DNA of 64,000 nucleotides from Atherinomorus stipes (Eukaryota; Chordata; Actinopteri; Atheriniformes; Atherinidae), in the NCBI GenBank assembly GCA_023101725.1, contig JALJCO010013385.1, positions 1-64,000 on the forward strand, in the 5' to 3' direction. The notes under the pieces are model-generated. The model made no database searches. It saw nothing but the letters and a program-made list of their open reading frames with translations, and had not been told where the DNA came from. The position numbers and the translations under genes were made by a program. Shown piece by piece: positions 20,791 through 32,699 of this stretch (position 1 is the stretch's first letter; each line of letters opens with the position of its first letter).

Positions 20791-23045
20791 TTATTTCATT
20801 TTCCTTTCAAGTTTTCTCGACATGTAGAGAAGAGCAGCTCTGGTTCCTTCATCCATTCTCCCCTTCATCTCCTCCAGCTTCTGGACCTTCTCTGTGTCTC
20901 CGTTCTCCTTCATCTTCTCTATCAGGAAGTCCAGGTGGACATAAGTGGACACAGAGTCCACCTTCAGGGCGATCTGCTGCAGTCTGATAACATGTTGGTA
21001 GGCTTCATCCAGCAGCTCAGACTTCTCTGATCTCAGCTTCTTCATTTCTTCTTCCAGTTTCTCCAGCAGACTCTTCTTCTCGTCTCCCTCTGATTTATTC
21101 TCTTCATACTTCTTCTTGACATCTTCTAGAGTCTTCTGGACTTTCCTGGTCTTGGTCACAAATCTCCACTTATCTTTCACATGATCTGATGCAGGACACT
21201 TCCTGGTACAAACAGTGCAGCGGCCATCTTTCATCACCTCACAGAGTGCTGGGTCTGGGGTCATCGTACATCCAGGATAGTGACAGGTCTCCTCACAAAC
21301 TAGACAGCAGACGGCTCCCTGATAACCTCCAAACCACCTCCACCCACCATCAATGGGATCTTTCTCTTTGTAGACCTCATCAACTTCTACAGTGAAGTTC
21401 TGGTTCATCTCTTCTTCATGCTTCATCTCTTTTTCATGATTCATTTCTTTTTTATGCTTTGTCATCTCTTCTTCATGCGTCTTCATCTCTTTTTCACAAT
21501 TTTTCATTTCTTCTTCATGCTTCATCTCTTCTTCAAGTTTTTTAATCTCTTCGTGCTGCTTCATCTCTTTTTCATGTTTTTTAATCTCCTTTTCATTCTT
21601 CTTCATCTCTTTTTCATGATTAATTCCTTTTTCATGCTTTGTCATCTCTTCTTCATGCAGTCTTCATCTCTTTTTCACAATTTTTCATTTCTTCTTCATG
21701 CTTCATCTCTTTTTCATGTTTTTTCATCTCCTTTTCATTTTTCTTCATCTCTTTTTCACGCTTCTTCATCTCTTTTTCACGCTTTTTCATCTCATCTTCA
21801 TGTTTCATCTCTTTTTCATGTTTTTTAATCTCTTCTTTATTCTTCTTCATTTCTGTTTCACGCTTTTTCTCTTTTTCATGCTTCATATCTTTTTCAGGCT
21901 GTTTCATCTCTTTTTCATTCTTTTTCTTCATTTCTGCATTCTTCTTTATTTCTGTTTCAGGCTTTTTCTCTTTTTCATGCTTTATATCTTTTCCATGCTT
22001 TTTCATCTCTTTTTCATTCTTCTTCATTTCTTTTTCATGTTTTTTCATCTCTTCTTTTTGCATCTTCATCTCTTTTCCATGCTTCGTCTCTTCATGCATC
22101 TTCAGAGCTTCTTGAATCTGTCTGATTTCCGTCTGTTTCAGTTCAGTCAGCTGGATTCTGTCCTGCAGGTTTTGGATGCAGGCTGTCAGTCTGATACGAT
22201 CATTCAGGACCTCCACAGTTTGTTCCAGTCTGTGAGGCTCAGTTTTTCCCATAAAGTGCATAAACTGACTCAGTCCTCTCTGTGATATTCTATCAGCATT
22301 CATCAGAAGTTCCTCCTCCTCCCTCGTTCGGTCTTCTTGCTGACAGTTGTTGAACAGGAAGTAAACCGGCTGGTCCTCCTCATTTTTGGAAATTTCGATT
22401 TTTGCAACTTCCAGAGCCTGAAGAGCATTTTTAGGTCTTCTTCCATCCGAGTGTGTGATGAGAGCTACGATGTTTTTCTCCAGGTTTTTTCCAAACAGAG
22501 ACGTCACTGAATTATAGACGTACATCAGTCGACCACTCAGCCGGTTATCACTGGCCTTCATCACCAAACCTGCTGCATGAACTTCATCAACTCCACCCTC
22601 TGATCTAAACAGGTCTAATAATCTCTGACTGATGGCAACATCATGTTCGATTCCTCTGGTGTCTCCAAATCCAGGAGTATCGATGATGGTCAGAGAGTAC
22701 GGCAGAATATTACTTTCAAACCCAAAGATCTGGTACACCATCACATCTGATGTCTGTCCTCCCTCCTTCTCCTCTACCATCTGAAACCAGACTCCATCCT
22801 CCCACTTCACTCCCATGCTGTAGTTGACCAGAGCGTTGACCAGAGCAGATTTTCCTGCTCCTGTTTCTCCAACCAGTAAGATGGTTTTATTGATTTTGTT
22901 CACATCTTTTTCTCCAACAGTCGTTCTGGTCAAAAATCCAATTGTCTCCTTCTTTGTCGTCAGCTGGTAGACAGCAGGACGTCCTGACTGGACCAGGACG
23001 CTGGTGGAGATGACGTCCTGGTGTTTGGAGGAAGGTTCAGTCTTT
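20791..23045 (-). CDS. AIG1/septin-like GTPase with Cys-rich domain, copy A (large last exon, one frame break)
   Basis: Probable immune-type cytosolic GTPase. The exon opens at a phase-2 acceptor (TTTTTCTGCAG then AAAGACTG, exon from 23045). Visible in order: P-loop GETGAGKS, G3 DTPGFGDT, G4-like THSDG. About 225 residues of charged heptads (MKKHEKE type) follow. Next comes a Cys/His module (CCLVC, EETCHYPGC, C...C, CTVCTRKC, then H), and last a helical end (YQHVIRLQQIALKVD, RMDEGTRAAL). An extra base near 21659 inside the heptad repeats shifts the frame, so as given the first frame stops at 21653 and the Cys module is lost. Comparison with the same 21-bp block near 21480, which lacks the extra base, locates the lesion. 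Upstream exon(s) with the start codon are not identified. I do not know a gene symbol. The Cys module recalls a fish domain of unknown function. Confidence 0.8.
21407..22085 (-). repeat. Heptad-coding 21-bp repeat expansion inside copy A
   Basis: Degenerate tandem codons for Met-Lys-Lys-His/Asn-Glu-Lys-Glu, a 7-residue period, together with a longer duplicated block (about 21420-21540 repeated at about 21600-21710). Copy B has only about 30 bp at the same place. The protein segment is extremely rich in Lys and Glu with one Met per heptad, which suits a long charged single helix better than a classical coiled coil. Plus-strand frames across it (Phe/His/Ser-rich) are shadows. Confidence 0.85.
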
Positions 23046-23065
23046 CTGCAGAAAAACAGAAAAGA
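23046..23065 (-). promoter_or_regulatory. Splice acceptor of copy A
   Basis: The minus strand reads a pyrimidine tract TTTTCTGTTTTTCTGCAG. The exon frame starts after one base of a split codon (phase 2), identical in position and phase to the acceptor of copy B. Confidence 0.75.
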
Positions 23066-23327
23066 TTTGAAAACATTCTCAGACCATCTTCACAAGTTTT
23101 AAATGACAGCTTTACATGAAAATATGAAAAAGTAGCTGTTGTCATTCGCTACATACAGAAACAGATTATTGGCTGATCTTTATTAATGCAATTTACATTT
23201 GACATTTCCTGTTGTAGGGTCAGACCGTGAGTCTAAGGTGGTATGCTGTAAACAAGACACTTTGCGCTCATATAACAGCAAACAGCAGGTAGATGTCAGC
23301 CCGTGTTTGGATGTTTCTTTGCTGCAA

Positions 23328-24635
23328 CAATCAATCAATCAATCAAACTTTATTTATATAGCACTTTTCATACAAATAAAATGCAACTCAAAGTGCTTAA
23401 CAAAAACAAAGACAATAAAAGACATGAAACCCTCATCCCTCCCACCCCCACAAAAAGACCAACAAACATATACATACTGTAAGCACACATACATGCACAC
23501 ATCCATGCACGCCACACATGCCACACACACGCACAGAGCACCCAGCCAAAAGAAAAAAGTCTAATACAGTAACAGATACGGTAACATCGCAAAGCACTGA
23601 GGATCCAGGTGAGGAAAAACAACCTATAGGGGGGGGGCCCTCCACGCCGAGAGGCGCCACAGCCCGAAGCCACAGGGAGCACTGCCAGAGAGACCCCCCG
23701 AACCAAACAGTCCAGGACAAACCCCACACATGGTGTGGAGTCCCCCAGTCCTCCTGGCCCAGGGGATCCCCAAGACAGCACCCCTGCAGGCAGACCGGAC
23801 ACAACTCCCAATGTGGAGGGCCCCCATGAGGAAACACTGGAGCTAAAAGCTAAATGCTTAAAAGTGCTGTAAACAGTTGTAAATAACTAAAAAATCTATA
23901 AAAATTGGGCATTTAACCATAAGACATAAGAATTAAATTTAAAAATAAAAATTAAAAATAAATAAATAATAATCTATGAAAGCAATAGAGAATAGAAATA
24001 TTAAAACAATAAGGATAAAAGGGTAAATGAAATCAGATAAAAGCTAAATTAAAAAAGTGAGTCTTGAGTCTCCTTTTAAAAATATCAACAGTCTCTGCGG
24101 CCCTGATGTCCTCCGGCAGGCTGTTCCACAATCGGGGACCATAATGGCTGAATGCAGCCTCCCCATGGGTTTTGGATCTTACTCTTGGAATGACTAACAG
24201 GCCGCTGCCAGAGGACCTCAGGGCCCGCGAGGGTTGATATGATAAAAGCAGATCAGATAAATAAGATGGTCCATGACCGCTAAGACATTTAAACACTAAT
24301 AAAAGAATTTTGAAATCGATCCTGAAGCACACGGGGAGCCAATGCAGTGATTTTAAAACTGGTGTAATGTGTTCCCGCCCTCTGGTCCGTGTCAGAACTC
24401 GTGCCGCTGAGTTCTGGAGTAATTGTAAATTTGAAATAGATTTTTTGGGGAGACCAGAGAGCAGGGCGTTGCAGTAGTCCAGACGACAGGAGATAAAAGC
24501 ATGCATCAGCACCTCCGTGTTGGCCCGAGAGAGGAACGGGCGGACTCTGGCGATGTTCTTAAGATGATAAAAGCCTATTCTTGTAACATTCTTTATGTGT
24601 GGAATAAAAGTAAGCTCAGAGTCTAAAAAACACAT
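23328..24635 (-). mobile_element. L2-type LINE fragment
   Basis: Minus-strand frame 24635-24033 holds the post-catalytic reverse-transcriptase blocks: FISCRLDYCNALLSGLP, LQLLQNSAARVLTR, ITPVLKSLHWLPV, IDFKILLLVFKCL and HYGPRLWNSLPEDIR. The palm with the catalytic box is missing (5'-truncated). The 3' region (23340-24030) is non-coding with a GC-rich stretch at 23630-23830. It ends in the L2 word for GTGCTATATAAATAAAG plus a TTGA microsatellite. It sits just upstream of copy A, within its presumed intron. Confidence 0.85.
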
Positions 24636-24739
24636 GGAGTTGATATTAACGGGGTGGTACCAGGGGCGTACAGAACTTCACACACATTTAGAGATCCATT
24701 TAATTTCATTCAGGTGTATCACAGGAGGACTTCAAGCCT

Positions 24740-25335
24740 TATCTCTTCACCCCGGGTCTTCGTGGGTGACGAGAGGGGCGGAGCTGTCCACTGATCACCA
24801 CCTGGTGGTGAGTGGGCTCAGATGGGGCGGGAGGACGCTTGTTAGACCTGGCAGGCCCAAACGTGTCGTGAGGGTCTGCTGGGAACGTCTGGCTGAGTCC
24901 CCTGTCAGGAAGAGCTTTAACTCCCACCTCCGGGAGAGCTTTACCCATGTTCCGAGGGAGGGGGGTTGGGGGGCATTGAGTCTGAATGGGCTATGTTCCG
25001 CACCTCTATTGCTGAGGCTGCTAGTCGGAGCTGTGGCCGTAAAGTTGTTGGTGCCTGCCGTGGCGGTAACCTTTGAACTCACTGGTGGACACCAGCGGTG
25101 AGGGATGCCGTCAAGCTGAAGAAGGAGTTGGGCCTTCCTGGCCTGTCGGACTCCTGAGGCAGCTGACAGGTAACGGTTTGCTAAGTGGAGCGCAGCTCTG
25201 GCGTTTGCTGAGGCAAAAACTCAGACATGGGTGGAGTTTGGTGAGGCCATGGAGACTTCCAGAAAGCTTTGAGGGGATTCTGGTCCACCATCAGGCGGCT
25301 CAGGAGGGGGAAGCAGTGCACCGTCAACACTGTGC
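24740..25335 (+). mobile_element. RTE/Rex-like LINE, endonuclease-to-RT linker (left part)
   Basis: Conceptual plus-strand frames give GAELSTDHHLVVSGLRW (end of an AP-type endonuclease), RVCWERLAESPVRKSFNSH and FRKALRGFWSTIRRL-type linker words, which match the RTE/Rex LINE seen again at 39200-39720. Several stops and frameshifts make it inactive. The text breaks off at about 25335, where a hAT-like segment begins. The reverse transcriptase resumes at about 26285. Confidence 0.7.
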
Positions 25336-26280
25336 TGCAAGCTGAAGGAACGGATCTGATGACTGCAGTCCAGCTCATTCAAAGTGCTACTTCTTGCATA
25401 GAGGATCTATGATCTAACGCAGAATTTCTGAAACTGTGGGATGACAGCGGGCATGCAGGTGATGGTGACGGCGGGCGGGCTCCTTCAGAATGATGCTACA
25501 AAACAGCATGGTGAGTGAAAACTTTGGGAAGCGCGAAGTGGAAATTCAACAAGGGTGCAAGCGTTTTTTTGGGGCATCGTCGACTGAAATGGCTGCGCGT
25601 TTCAGCGAGCGTAATGCGAAATACATGGCAACTTTGGATGCTTTGGACCCCGCCAGTGAAAATTTTCTGGATACCGACAAAGTTAAACCACTGCTGGATT
25701 TATCAAACACAGACCTAGTTGAGGCACAGTTAACAGTTGCATGATTGTTTCTGAAAAACAGGTTCAAAGGCCAGGAGGAAGAGAAAGTGACTGAGTCAAC
25801 TTGTTGAAAAAGGAGCACAGGGTATTCAGCGCCATGCCAGTGGAAACAACTGCGTTCAAATACGCGCTACATTCGAGGCATCACTTCTGTGTGCGAAAAC
25901 TCATTCTCTACGTTAAAGAACGTATTTACTGAGCACAGATGCAGCATGTTGCATAGACGGAAAGCCTATCTCATCCAGCTGGCATTTGAGAATGACCTCA
26001 GTAGGAAATTCAAAGATGAATGGAAAGAGATGCTGTTAAGGAGGTTCCACTCGTCAGGACAGAGGAGACTGCAGCTCTCCTGAAGATACGGGCTGGAGCT
26101 GCTTATTTTATTAATATTTCTATTGTTACTGTTGGTGTTTGTTGGCAGTGTGGTTATTATTGGTCATACGTTGTTGGACATGTTAGATCAGTGCATCTGA
26201 TCTGTGAAGTCTGTTTTTGTATTACATTTTCTCACGTTACGGGTCACCGCCCCTCCTGGGTTTTCAGCTGCCCCCCCCTC
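25336..26280 (+). pseudogene. hAT-family transposase remnant
   Basis: Discontinuous plus-strand frames: one at 25490-25744 (NFGKREVEIQQGCKRFFG...) and one including SVCENSFSTLKNVFTEHR near 25885-25940. The latter matches the C-terminal dimerisation segment of hAT transposases (typically S.ER.FS.L...). Stops near 25742 and a frame change before 25885 show it is broken. N-terminal BED finger and most of the catalytic core are absent. It lies exactly between two parts of an RTE-like LINE, so it probably inserted into that LINE, although no target duplication is obvious. Confidence 0.6.
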
Positions 26281-26284
26281 TACT

Positions 26285-27130
26285 GAGCTGGAGCCAGGCC
26301 TGATGGGAGTTCGCCCAACCAGTCAACATGTGCTTTGTGGACTTGGGGAAGGCGTTTGACCGTGTCCCCTGGGGGTTCCTGTGGGGGGTACTCCGGGGGT
26401 ATGGAGTACCGGACCCCCTTGTGCAGGTGGTCCAGTCCCAGAGCTTGGTCCACGTTTCTGGCTGTAGGTCAAATCTATTTCCAGTGAGGGTTGGACTCTG
26501 CCCTTTGTTGTTGATCTTGTTCAGAACCTTTACTGACAGGATTTCTAGGCGCAGCCGAGGTGTTGAGAGGATCCAGTTTGGTGGCCTCAGGACGGGGTCT
26601 CTGCATTTTGCAGATGATGTGGTTCTGTTGGTGTCATCAGGCCGTTATCTCCGTGGAGCGATTCACATCTTGGGGTCTTGTTCACGAGTGAAGGAAGAAT
26701 GGAGTGGGAGATGGACAGACGGATCGGTGCAGCGTCTGCAGTGATGAAGACTCTGCATCGGTCCGTCGTGGTGAAGAAGGAGCTGAAGAAGGAGAAGCTC
26801 TTGATTTACCGTCCATCTACGTTCCTACCCTCACCTATGGCCATGAGCTGTGGGTCATGACCGAAAGAACGAGGTCGCGGATACAAGCGGCCGAAATGAG
26901 TTTCCTCCGCAGGGTGGCCGGGCTCTCCCTTAGAGATAGGGGGAGGAGCTCGGTCATCCGGGAGGGGCTCAAAGTAGAGCCGCAGCTCCTCCACGACCCT
27001 GGGGAAGACCCAGGAAACATTGAAGGAACTACGTCTCTCAGCAGGCCAGTTCCTCCTGAATGAGCTGGTGGATGCGGCTGGGTCAGTTTGGTGAAGACAG
27101 CTGCGATGATGGAGTTTCTCTGAATGTATG
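26285..27130 (+). mobile_element. RTE/Rex-like LINE, reverse transcriptase (right part)
   Basis: The frame from 26328 has VDLGKAFDRVPWGFLWGVL (finger/palm), VRVGLCPLLLILF and the catalytic box LHFADDVVLL. In a second frame come RRIGAASAVMKTLHRSV, PTLTYGHELWVMTERTRSR and AAEMSFLRRVAGLSLRDRGR (thumb and C-terminal region). The order fits an RTE-clade enzyme. About 150 residues between the catalytic box and the C-terminal blocks are largely missing and the frame shifts, so it is inactive. Confidence 0.8.
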
Positions 27131-28117
27131 GAGGTCAGCTTTTCTTATGGATATAAGAAATGTGGGAGGTTGGGGGTGGGGTTAATGAGAGGGTCCCTCT
27201 CATTAACGCAGCAATGGGGGGAAATCAGGCCAAAAGCAAAGCTAAAATATCGAATAACTGAACAGATAAACAGACCAAGAGAAGCTGGAATGAGGAAGAT
27301 AAACCTGGACAGGATAGACCAGAGGGAGAAACCCGTATGGATCTGAGACATGCTGAAAAGCTGCAGAAGGTCTGTTCAGAGTCTCTAAAGAGCAGCTGAG
27401 GTCTCAGCATTGGTCTTTCCTTTGCTTTGTTCTGGTGGAAAATAAACTTTCTGACCCAGACTGGTTTAAAGATTACACAGTGGTTTATTTTTCCTGATAT
27501 CATGATTTCCATCTCATCACACAGTACTGTTGTTAATTATCTTAACCACAGAAGGCATATTAATGACAGCACTGATGAACATGCATGAATGTGGCTTTCT
27601 GTCACAGATAAGAAATGAAATGAAAAATAATTTTAAATCCCAGAAGGGAAATAAAAAAAAAATTACATGTATAAAAACATCATAACAATAATGAAATTTA
27701 GAAAATTAATCAAAGGTCTTGTTATAATGTAAAGTTTGTAATATTCGCTTTCTACAGAGTGGACATTGTTAGGCCACCTGATAACACATGAAACTCATCA
27801 CACCTCACAGAGACCATGTCTGACTGAATTATAGCGTACATGAAGAAGCTAATCACGTTCCAGAAACTTAAAACAAAACCTAAACACCGAAAGAGAAATC
27901 ATATAAAAATCCTTCAGTCCAACAGGATTATCAGACAGTTGACGTTAATATTTACAAGATTCAGATTTTAAAAGATTTATATACAGGAGAAACTCGAAAT
28001 GACAACATCAACAATACAAACCAATATATCTGATATGAAACATTTGCACTGCTACCATGTTTTATGTTGTACAGCTGTCTGATGAGGACTGTAACATTCA
28101 TGACATTTACCAGAGAA
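27131..28117. other. No gene recognised
   Basis: AT-rich non-coding DNA. A perfect local inverted repeat GAGAGGGTCCCTCTC lies near 27188-27202. Confidence 0.4.
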
Positions 28118-31100
28118 TATAATAATAAATCAGATTTATATCGCGCTTTTCAAAAAGAACTCAAAGACGCTTTACAGACAAAATAATAACATAACACAGA
28201 TATGACAGGAGGAAAAACATGAATGGTTATGAGTGGTATGCACAGTTAAACAGGTAGTTTTTGAGTGATTGTTTGAAAGTGGTCAGAGAGTCAGAGTTCC
28301 TGATTTGGAGAGGGATTGAGTTCAGAGGGCAGGGGCGGCAATGGCGAAGGCGCGATCCCCCAAAGTCCGGTGCTTGGATTTGACAGCAGGTTTTAGGAGG
28401 TTCGAGTCAGCAGAACGGAGGTGGTGGGGAGGGCAGTGGTGCTGAAGAAGGGCTGTGAGATATGGAGGAGCTCGGTTATGGAGGGCTTTGTAGGTTATGA
28501 GTAGGACCTTGAAATGGATGCGTTGCTTTATAGGGAGCCAGTGAAGTTGTTGGAGGACGGGGGTGATGTGGTCTCTGGAGCGGGCGTGAGTGAGGAGGCG
28601 AGCAGCGGAGTTCTGAATGTATTATGTATTGCAGTTTTTGTAAATCAGAGGAGGGGGGTCCATAGAGGAGGCTACTGCAGTAGTCGAGTCTGGATGAGAT
28701 GAAAGCATGAATGAGTGTTTCAGCAGCAGAAGTGGAGAGTGAGGGACGTAGATGAGCTATGTTTCAGAGATGAAAGAAGGCTGTTTTTGTAACATGACGG
28801 ATATGGGGTTTGAAGGAGAGAGTGGGGTCGAAGATAATACCAAGGTTCCTGAATTGTGGGGAGGGGGTGACTGTGTGGTTGTCAATGGTAATGGAGAAGT
28901 CCTGTGTGGAAGGGAGGAGGGATTTTGGACCGATTAACATGATTTTGGATTTATTGTAGTTGAGTTTGAGGAAATTGGTGGTCATCCAGAGTTTTATTGC
29001 AGAGACAATTGGCGATGGTTGATACAGTTGAAGGGGAAATGGATTTAGTGGAAAGGTAAAGTTGTGTGTCATCTGCATAGCTGTGGAAGTGCAGTCCATG
29101 TTTACAAATGATTTGTCCAAGGGGGAGGATGTACAGGATAAACAGGAGGGGACCAAGCACTGAACCTTGGGGTACACCATGGGTAACCGGGGTGGTGTGG
29201 GATGTGCAGTCATTGATGGAGATGAAGTGAGATCTATTGGAGAGGTAGGAGTTGAACCAGGAGAGGGCTGAACCCGTGATACCGATAGACTGTAAGCGTT
29301 GAAGAAGGATGGAATGGTCGATGGTGTCAAATGCGGCGGAGAGGTCGAGGAGGATGAGTATGGTGAGGGAGCCAGAGTCAGATGCAAGCAGAAGGTCGTT
29401 TGTAACTTTTAAGAGTGCTGTTTCGGTGCTGTGGTGAGTTCGGAGGCCGGATTGAAGGGTCTCGTAGAGCTGACTGGAGTGCAGATATTGTTGGAGTTGT
29501 GAGGCAACAGAACGTTCCAGGATCTTTGACAGGAGTGAGAGGTTGGAGATGGGACGAAAATTGTTGGGGTCTTCAGGATCCAGTCCGGGTTTCTTGATTA
29601 TGGGTGTGATGGTGGCAAGTTTGAAGACGGGGGACAGTTCCAGATGTAAGAGATGAGTTGATGATGTCCAGGATGAGTGGGCTGAGACAGGGAAGGCAGG
29701 CTTTGATGAGGGCAGATGGAATGGGGTCCAGGGAGCAGGTGCTGAAGATTTTGATGAGGTCGGATTCAGTAATAGGTGACAGAGAGGGGAGAGTCTTCTG
29801 TGGGATGGCAGAAGGGAAGGTTATTGGGTCGGGACATGGGGATGCAGTTGTGGAAAGTTCTTGATGGATATTGTCAATTTTGGATTTGAAGAAATCAATG
29901 AAGTTGTTGCACTTTTCGGTGGTGAATGATTGTGAGATATTGTCAGTAGGCTTGAGAAGTTTGTTTACAGTAGAGAACAGAGTACGAGGGTTGGATGAGC
30001 CAGAGTGGATAATGCCAGAGTAGAAAGATGTGCGGGCAGATGAGAGGGCAGATCTGTAGAGGTGGAGGAGGTCTTTATATGCTTGTAGATGTACAGTGAG
30101 TCCGGTTTTCTTGGAGAGGCGTTTAAGTTGTCTGCGTTGCTTTTTTAGTTTATGAAGTTCGGGTGTGTACCAAGGGGCAGAGCAGGAAAATGAGACAGAT
30201 ATGGTTTTAACAGGTGCAAGATAATTGAGACCGGCAGTGAGTGTGTTGTTGTAATGCGTTACCAGATCAGCAGTGGTTGGGCTGACAGGTGGGTTGGATG
30301 AGGTGATGGTGTGTGATATGTGGTTGGAGAAGGTGGTGGGACAGAGAGATTTCGGAGATGGTGCGTGTTTGTTTGAGTCTGGGACCAGGGAGGTTGATGT
30401 TGAATGTTATAACAAGGTGGTCAGATATGTTGAGGTCTGTATGTGAGAGGGTATCAATGATGAGTCCTGTTGAACAGATCCAAGTCCAGAATGTGTCCGC
30501 AGGAGTGTGTGGGAAAATTGACATGCTGAGTGAAATTAAAGCTGTGTAAGATGTCCAGAAAGTCAGCATCAATCTTGCAGTTAGAGGAGTCCATGTGAAG
30601 GTCGAAATCACCTAAGAGTAAGATGGAGGATGAAGTAGTGCACAGTTGTGTGATGAACTCTGTAAGATCTGACAGGAAGGATGAGTTGGGTCTGGGGGGG
30701 CGGTAAATGATGGAGATGGTCAAGGGAGTAGGACTGGTGAGTTTGAACGATAAGTGTTCAAAAGATGGAGCAGGGGGGATGTGGAGAGGCCGGGATGTAA
30801 GGGTCTGCTGGTGGATGGCGGCGAAACCCCCCCCCCCCCCCAGCCTTGAGGGCGGGGTTGATCCATGTATGAGAATCCAGCTGGAGTGGCTTGGTTGAGG
30901 GCAAAGTAGTCCAGGGTTTTTGCCATGTTTCAGTTAAGCACAGAAGATCCAGTTGAGAGTCCAGAATGAATTCATTCAGCATGGGGCTCTTTTTATTCAG
31001 AGATCTTATGTTGAAAAGTCCAAGCCTGAGGGGGTGTTGTTGTGAAGGGGCGGAAGCGGAAGTAGACAAGTGGCGGAGGTTGTAAATGTTGACCTGACGG

Positions 31101-31585
31101 GCGCTCTGATGACGTAGCCAGCCGTTGTGGAGACGCTGAGACACGGAAGTAGAGTTGTCCGAGTATATTGCAGGAATGTTGTTGTTTGAGGTGTAGTTGA
31201 GTATAAAGTTACGTCGGGAGCCTCTATGGATGTAGCGGCGACGGCGTAATAGTCCAAGGAGTTTTAGATTCGTGAGCAGGTCCGAAGCTGGCGGCGTGCT
31301 GTGTGTTGTGAGATGGAGAAGCTGGTATGATGTTTAGCGAAGAGCCATGGCTGAGACGGTGGTGGACGGTAGTAGATGAGACAGGAGGATGCACAGAGTG
31401 GAGAAATGGACCAAACACTGCATAGCTGCAGAAGGAGAAAGAATGACTGGTCCGGTGGAACTAGCTCCACTGCCCGGGAGGACGGGTTTGTAATCCGGCC
31501 AGTCCAGCAGCGTCGTCTCTTCATTGACCAGCAGCAACCAAACTGAATGGGTTCTAGTTGAATTTTCTCCAGATGGTAGAGCAAT
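28118..31585 (-). mobile_element. Near-full-length L2-type LINE (decayed)
   Basis: About 3.5 kb on the minus strand. From the 5' side: LGLFNIRSLNKKSPMLNEF and LCLTETWQ (endonuclease start, about 31020-30900), LLGDFDLHMDSS (about 30620), LNISDHLVITF (endonuclease end, about 30410), then reverse transcriptase with the GVPQGSVLGPLLFILYILP box (about 29170) and HSYADDTQLYL (about 29080). It ends in AAAGCGCGATATAAATCTG plus an ATT microsatellite. At least five frame breaks and a C run at 30827-30841 interrupt it. It contributes the largest block between the two GTPase genes. Confidence 0.85.
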
Positions 31586-31630
31586 TACCCTCTAATGTCT
31601 GTTCACTGACATGTTTTAAACATTGTTTAA

Positions 31631-32548
31631 CCCATTGACTGCCAGACCTTTTCCGAGCAGAGCTCCATATTGCCAGGATTTTTAAGCATTTTCATTGAAT
31701 TTTGGAATGTCACCGAATATTGTGTACTATGCCTGTACAAACACTGAAAGTACCAAAGGAAAGCTTAGACTCTCTTCTTTTATCAGAAACAAACCATTTG
31801 TTTCTAGCTTTTCCCATTCTTTAGTAATCTGCAGTAGAACTTGGGTTTGTTGCAGCGAAAATGCCTGTTTCTGACCAAAAAGATGAGAAAACGAGCTTTA
31901 AATGCTGCAATGCGCTTCAAGTGGAAAAGTGTCTTTTTTTGCCAATATTTTTCTACTTCAGTGACACCTTCATCATCTGGACAGCTGTTTACTTCTATGA
32001 AACAAATAAATACAACACTGAGAAAATAGATTTGGTGGCAAAATAATTATTTACTAGCTAAATAAGCAACACCAAGTTTGTTTCACAACATAACATTTGA
32101 CAGAAACGTCTCTTTCTACCACCCGCTGCCGCTGCTTGACCTGCTTTCACTTTCAGCTGCCACACTTTGCCGCTGTATTTCAGTTTATGGATCGTGTCTT
32201 TGATCGATTGTGTCTGTCTGTCACTGATAACTTTTTCCACAAACTTTCCTCTCACGTCCGCCACCTAAACTGCTTCGATTACGAGCGGTCACTTTGCCCC
32301 CCCCCGCGACAGAATCGAGCACACTTCCTGTGTTGATTCACATTCACATCACCATAGCAGCGCAGCACCACTTCCTGGTAGGTTTTTCTAAGCTTGTCTG
32401 ACACGTCATCTGCTGGATGAGGTGAAAACTCCAGAAATAAAGACGATCAACACTTGGTTCTCTCTGACAAGCTCTGCCAGAGATTAAATCAGCTCCCCCG
32501 AATAAAACCCGCAATTAACGTGTTTACATGTCAATGGCAGCCACTGAG
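31631..32548. mobile_element. TTAA-flanked element (piggyBac-like MITE)
   Basis: TTAA precedes (31627-31630) and follows (32549-32552). The ends are imperfect inverted repeats: CCCATTGACTGCCA at left, TGGCAGCCACTGAG at right. Such CCC-starting ends with TTAA targets fit piggyBac. Interior frames are short and not a recognisable transposase. Confidence 0.5.
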
Positions 32549-32699
32549 TTAAAATGTTATGTTGGACCACAGGAAGAATACATACAGCTTTATGTTGCAC
32601 CTACTTAAACTAAACTAAACTTAATTAAACTAAATTAAACGGCAATGAAATCCAGCTGATACATGAATAACAGAGGAACAAAAACACCCTTACAGAAAA

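Noticed and set aside
21418..22285. Phe/His/Ser-rich plus-strand frames
   Set aside because: Antisense shadows of the Lys/Glu heptads of the GTPase gene.
25490..26080. Domesticated hAT-derived host gene
   Set aside because: Stops and frame changes inside, and most of the catalytic core missing; a dead remnant is simpler.
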